This document shows, in pieces, positions 59,641 through 64,000 of a DNA stretch of 64,000 nucleotides. The notes under the pieces were generated by a model that was not told the origin of the DNA, searched no databases, and was given only the letters and a program-made list of their open reading frames with translations. The stretch is from contig NC_087073.1 of assembly GCF_026151205.1 (NCBI RefSeq), positions 3,741,001 through 3,805,000 of the forward strand. The letters are read 5' to 3'. Source of the stretch: Bolinopsis microptera. Its lineage: Eukaryota > Ctenophora > Tentaculata > Lobata > Bolinopsidae. Within the stretch, counting starts at the first letter, position 1; every line of letters begins with the position of its first letter. The position numbers and the translations under genes are program-made.

Positions 59641-62129
59641 GGTATAGAGGGTGTAAAAGTAGGTGTAGGATGTAAACTGGTTAACAAGACGTGGCTAAAA
59701 GGCAGGTCAGGCCGCGCGTTATCAGCTTATCAGATTACTATCAGCAGCAACAAAACATTTAGTGAATATTGAAAAATGAAGTGAATATTGAAAAATGACC
59801 ATTGAAAAAGCGTTGAATTATTTAATTATAAGTTCCTATCCTTGGTCTGCTAAACGATAGCCCCTGATTTGAACTCTGTCTTTGAGCTCGAAGAAATTAT
59901 CCACTTTTCTGCTGAACTTTAGGATATGTTACAAGAACTACCCACTGTGCATAATCTCACCTTCCTAACGTTAACCTCTAATGGATCGTTGAGCAGACAA
60001 GGCCCAGGATCGGTCATCGGATTATTTTAAAAATTAGACCTTCTTCAACAAACTTAGCAAATGTGTTTCTCTTTAAAAATAAGGCCAGATAAAATCTATA
60101 CTTTCCCTTCAGACCGTTTAAATTAAATAAAACACGATGATTGATAAAATTTTAAGCAATAAGATAGTTCACCTTTTTTCTGAGTCGGGAATTCTATATA
60201 TCTGGAAGTTACCAAGAATTTTTTAAGTTCATTAAAATCTCTCCAAAACACCTCGTTAAAAACAAGGAATCACTCAGTAACGAGGGAGTATCATTATACC
60301 AATTAAACAAAGATTTCAATTCGATGACAGGCGGGTTGTAAACAAAACTACCCGGCATGAAACATTGGATGCTTGACTATAATATGAAACATCGAATGAT
60401 ATAGAAGTTTTTATCTGACTGAATCAAACGAAATTATCAGACACGCTGCTTAAGAACTGCATCATTAAGAGAATGAAAGGTTATAGAGATCCTGACAACA
60501 CATAACGATATTAAAAACACATAAATTAAACGAAAGACAGTACTTAACGCTACCACCTCTCTCAATTTATTTAGAAAGGTACAAGTTGGTACTTTGAATT
60601 TTGATGCAGCACATTCGACTCAATGAAATTTGAGATCAGCAACGGGTCATGTCTACGCTATCTAACAAGCTACATGGGGAATAGGCTTTTAAATACTAAA
60701 AACTAACGCTCTCTGTTCAGGTCGTTCCAATAACAATGAGATGCCGTAGCACAATACACCACGTATTAGCGCCACACTAACCGCAAATCTGGCGATTAAT
60801 GAAGTAATGGAGGGCTTATCCATCCTGGGGATACGATTAATATGAATATCAATTATAGAGGAGTAGGCATGATGGAGTCTGGGTGCAGGTGATGCGGACG
60901 GTACAATTAAATTTGAAATTAATATTAATTAGCAATTACATGATGAAGAGTGTGGGCACCATGATTTGTGAAAGGGTGAAAGGCGATGGCTCCAAAAAGG
61001 GAGCCCGAAGATAGGGTATTTGAGAGAGATTACCTATAAGGGAGCATGGGTCTTGACCTTGAATGATTTATTTGACAGAGGAGAGTGAGATCTGCCAGAT
61101 ACTTCTCACCATCGCGGTTTAATGGTGGGTCAAAGATCAGCATGATTATTAAGTCTAAATTAATACAGAAGACAAATCTAAATCACAAGCTCGATTTCCT
61201 TTGAGGGAAAGGAAACAGCCACCGCAAATCGGGGTTTGCAGTAAATTGGGGTTTTGACTGTTCACGCTATGTATGGGACATAGGTAGGTCTCTTTTCAAA
61301 CCTATTTTGGCACAATATAATCTGGCGATACAATACGTGAATACGTGAGTTTATTTGGGTTTGAAACGACATGATCTGGGTCCCTACCCTCGCACAAGAT
61401 TATTCTCAATTTTCTTGTTGTGTTCCACAACTATAGAATATGATATTTAATAAAACCTTGTTTTAATAAAACAATAAAAGATGTTGTGTTTTCTAATACA
61501 TTACTATGGAAAATCCTGTATTTTTCAAACTAAGTGGGAAATTAATCACTGACTATTTATGCAAATGGACATTCCGATACTTCTGACCGTGAAATTTGAG
61601 TCTAACTGTTCACACACGAACATTTAAGTAATGTCGTCCCATTCAGTCCAACAATAAATATACAAATGGACTAAACCAAAGCTACTGACAGTACTTACTG
61701 TGAATATAAGAATACTGTCTCTGCTAGTAGCCAGTTGCTCCATTAGGGCAGAGTGAAATACAGAACATGGCATGATGTGCTGGATAGTACATGGCCCAAT
61801 GTGCTGCTACCTCTGGAACCTTATCTCACCCAGGATATCCTCATCACTGAACATTAAACCTTTTTCTTCTTCAGAAAACCGACCTTTTAATATTCATGAG
61901 TGAACATCACATTGAACAATGAAAAAGTACATGGCAACAAAAGAAAGGTGGATGCAGATGGTGCAATAAATGATGAAGATGATTTACAACTTCATTGAAA
62001 GAGAGAAGCTTAAGAGTAAACTATTAAGATTAAATAATTTCATTCTAGAGAAACAACTTGTATTCATTGGTCTCATTAAAAAATATTGATCTTTGACCGA
62101 TGTATGGGCCAAAGACTACTGAATTTCGT

Positions 62130-62220
62130 GTGTGTGCCCAAATATGGGCATATGGTTTTTGGCTCATAACTCAGCCATTTCTTGTCCAATCTGGATGAAA
62201 ATTCATATACGAGTTCAGGC
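62130..62220 (-). repeat. Second copy of the 12-kb dispersed repeat (inner part)
   Basis: On the minus strand it shares ATGGCTGAGTTATGAGC, AAAAACCATAT and TCCAG.TTGGACAA with 12255-12350, in the same order. The terminal CTGATCA parts are not seen. Confidence 0.75.
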
Positions 62221-62249
62221 GGGGGATCATACATTTAGTACCGTACGTG

Positions 62250-62720
62250 ACGTTGGGGGGTGGGTCATATTTTCTTCCAAGACACAGTTAGTACATGGTA
62301 CATTTCCCAGAAAAACAGTTAGTACATGGTACTAAGGGGGGTTTCCAACCCCAAAAACCCCATTTTACCTCAAATTTCAATTTTGGGAATGGGTTTTTTG
62401 GGTTCTGAGGTTTTTTTTGGGGGTTTTTTTGGAGTTTTTTTGAATTTTTTTCATGTTTTTGGAACTTTTTATCTAATTCGACTACATTGAAAAAAAATCC
62501 ATACTAAATAGTGGTTATAATTTGCCCATTTCCCAATGTTTAATGAGCTGTTTAAAGCAATTTATGGGTGGGTATCTTATTTTATATACCAATACACAGT
62601 TAGTACCGCGATTTCTCAACAGTTAGTACCACAAAAGCCGGCAAAAGGGGGTGGGTGTCTTAATTATTATCCAAAAAAACAGTTAGTACTTCGAAGCTGA
62701 AGGGGGTGGGTGGGTCTTTT
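62250..62720. repeat. Interspersed ACAGTTAGTAC / GGGGGTGGGT array
   Basis: CAGTTAGTAC occurs five times (about 62285, 62312, 62595, 62620, 62681). Four of them share a degenerate preamble GGGTGGGT..TCTTATTTT...CCAA. Units are 50-85 bp with one longer G/T-rich interval. Confidence 0.6.
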
Positions 62721-63082
62721 GACAAAATTCCAAAATCAAACTTAGTCGACGTCTGATGTTATGAGTTCGAATCCCAGTTGGGCCAAGATCTCAAAACTGA
62801 AGGGAAGCTGCAGCTGTTACTCACCAAACTATGGTACCGTAAATTGTCGTTTGAATATGGGACAATTTCGAAATACTTAACTGGATACCGGCCAGGATTT
62901 GGCATTTTTGTCCTGGTCCCGGCCGGGATTACCATATTAGCCGGGATTTTTAAAACAGAATTTCGATCTTTTTAATCCAATTTAGCTTCAAAATTATATT
63001 TTATTACTTTGACTTAGACAAATGAAACAACTGTTAAGAATCGAACTAATCGAAATGAAAATCGAAACTCGAAGGATTGATT

Positions 63083-63290
63083 AGATTTCAGGCTCATCTT
63101 CATCATAAGATATCACGATGTTGATATCAATGTTGTCATCCTCTGCTTCTCTTAGTTCTCTAGCAGGTGGCAAATTATTACTTGTGCCACTACTTATTAG
63201 ATTGGTTAATGGACCCTTTATACGAAGGTTACTTAAAATGTTCCATTTCAACATAGAAATATCGTGAAAATTCCGGTCCCGGACGGGATT
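63083..63290 (-). pseudogene. Possible 3' exon or gene remnant with acidic tail
   Basis: About 68 codons are open on the minus strand, ending at the TAA at 63083-63085. The C-terminal part reads PPARELREAEDDN then YDEDEPEI. Upstream it is limited by a TAG that also forms an acceptor-like ACCTTAG. The amino-acid pattern looks coding, but it lies among repeats and I recognise no family; it may be the end of a transposase. Confidence 0.25.
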
Positions 63291-63636
63291 AAGCTAAGGT
63301 TGCCACACCCCAGAGGCCAGGTAAGCAAAGCATCCTTATACTATCTTCTTGTGGGTCATCCAGGTCCAGCCCTCTCCAAAAAAACATATATAGATCTATT
63401 TGATTCGTCCTTTTGTACCCATGATTCAATTTGTCTTAAACCGTGAATTTAAGGTAAAATGAAAAAGGGTCAAAAGATAAACTATGCTATGGCATGAAAT
63501 CATAAACAACGAACATGAACCCTCATTCCTGGCTTAATTCAAATGACAACATTTCAAAAGAAAAACAGAATTTTAAGCAAACCAAAATTTAAATTCGATT
63601 GCCATTACAATGAATAATAGATGTGGATACTGGCGG

Positions 63637-63752
63637 GGAGGTGATCATTGTTTGTTTACATTAATAGGGAACACATGTTCAGGAGGCTGAGGAGGTGATC
63701 ATTGTTTGTTTACATTTTAGGTGGAACACATGTTCAGGAGGCTGAGGAGGTG
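63637..63752. repeat. 54-bp tandem duplication
   Basis: GGAGGTGATCATTGTTTGTT ... ACACATGTTCAGGAGGCTGA is present twice with two small differences; the start of a third unit follows. Just downstream, AGAAGGC and GCCTTCT form a short hairpin (about 63763-63794). Confidence 0.9.
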
Positions 63753-64000
63753 TTACATATATAGAAGGCTTGTAACACATGTAACGCCTTCTTGTTACCC
63801 CCTTTGGATCGTCTTAGTAAATATACTTATCAGTGGAAAGAGGCATGGCTAAAGTAATATGTTTGTATTGGGTGTGGAAAACATATTAAATGCCATAGCT
63901 GGACCGTGCTCCTTTTCTTATGTTGCGAAATAGTTGTCGTCGTGTTGAATTTAGTTTTATTATAACTTTGCAGTGGCGCAAATCGGAGTTTAAATTAAGC

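Larger units (their letters stand above)
53590..59760 (-). mobile_element. Intact two-ORF LINE of the CR1/L2 (Jockey) group, 5' to 3' on the minus strand
   Basis: ORF1 (59640-57832) and ORF2 (57315-53833) are both uninterrupted and separated by a 516-bp spacer, in different frames. ORF2 ends about 240 bp before an A/T-rich 3' tail near 53590-53640. The upper boundary is set loosely beyond the 5' leader, near a doublet of AGTGAATATTGAAAAATGA at 59761-59798. I found no clear target-site duplication, as is common for this group. Intact frames in a neutral insertion point to recent mobility. Words TTATCAGCTTATCAG (5' leader) and GATAAGCTGATAAG (spacer) recur within the element. Confidence 0.93.
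59800..64000. other. Repeat-rich right end without a supported gene
   Basis: No conserved exon was found in 59.8-62.1 kb. From 62.1 kb on it is mostly repeats: the match to the 12-kb element, the ACAGTTAGTAC array, G/T-rich DNA at 62.34-62.46 kb, two copies of GGTCCCGG(C/A)CGGGATTA at about 62.92 and 63.28 kb, and a 54-bp duplication. An acidic minus-strand open frame ends at 63083. Confidence 0.45.

Noticed and set aside
62735-62785. tRNA gene suggested by GAGTTCGAATCCC
   Set aside because: Only a T-arm-like box is present; no A-box, acceptor stem or cloverleaf can be formed.

Overview
Organism and overall character. This is eukaryotic, metazoan nuclear DNA. It is AT-rich, with small exons bounded by GT/AG splice sites, large introns, many (GA)n/(CT)n microsatellites, a LINE and a MULE-type DNA transposon. 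The genes seen (TRPC channel, axonemal DRC5, ZNF608/609-scribbler family) are animal genes. Several coding starts lie only 2-24 nt downstream of a good 3' splice site, as expected where messages are spliced-leader trans-spliced. With the CR1-like LINE and the secreted CCP-mosaic protein this fits a medusozoan cnidarian or another invertebrate, but the species cannot be fixed from the sequence.

Layout. (1) About 0.2-15.9 kb, minus strand: most of a TRPC-type cation channel gene in at least 12 small exons; its 3' end runs off the left edge. I joined exons by splice sites and reading phase. Its introns hold a fold-back repeat, a TIR-bounded repeat and minisatellites. (2) 15.9-31.7 kb: no supported coding exon; long microsatellites, a cluster of GTAGGAACT repeats and a four-fold CACGTG cluster at 20.5 kb that looks like a promoter. 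(3) 32.3-34.0 kb, plus: phosphoglucomutase with its whole coding region in one exon. (4) 34.8-37.6 kb, plus: a five-exon ZNF608/609 (scribbler/brakeless) family gene without the C2H2 finger. (5) 38.3-44.4 kb, minus: complete seven-exon DRC5/TCTE1 gene. One intron holds a small plus-strand three-TM protein gene, another a MULE transposon in an unusual tandem arrangement. (6) 46.7-50.7 kb, minus: a 1266-residue secreted mosaic protein with five copies of a beta-sandwich-like module separated by pairs of CCP/sushi-like modules. (7) 50.7-53.6 kb: 15-bp minisatellite and a palindromic MITE-like element. (8) 53.6-59.8 kb, minus: an intact two-ORF LINE. ORF2 carries a PHD-type finger, AP endonuclease and reverse transcriptase. 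ORF1 carries an AlkB-like Fe(II)/2-oxoglutarate dioxygenase joined to an SGNH esterase. (9) 59.8-64 kb: repeat-rich DNA without a supported gene.

How the parts relate. The host genes are functionally unrelated (calcium entry, sugar metabolism, transcriptional regulation, ciliary motility, extracellular protein), and I see no operon logic beyond possible trans-splicing. The most unusual system is the LINE, whose ORF1 combines a nucleic-acid dealkylase-type domain with an esterase.
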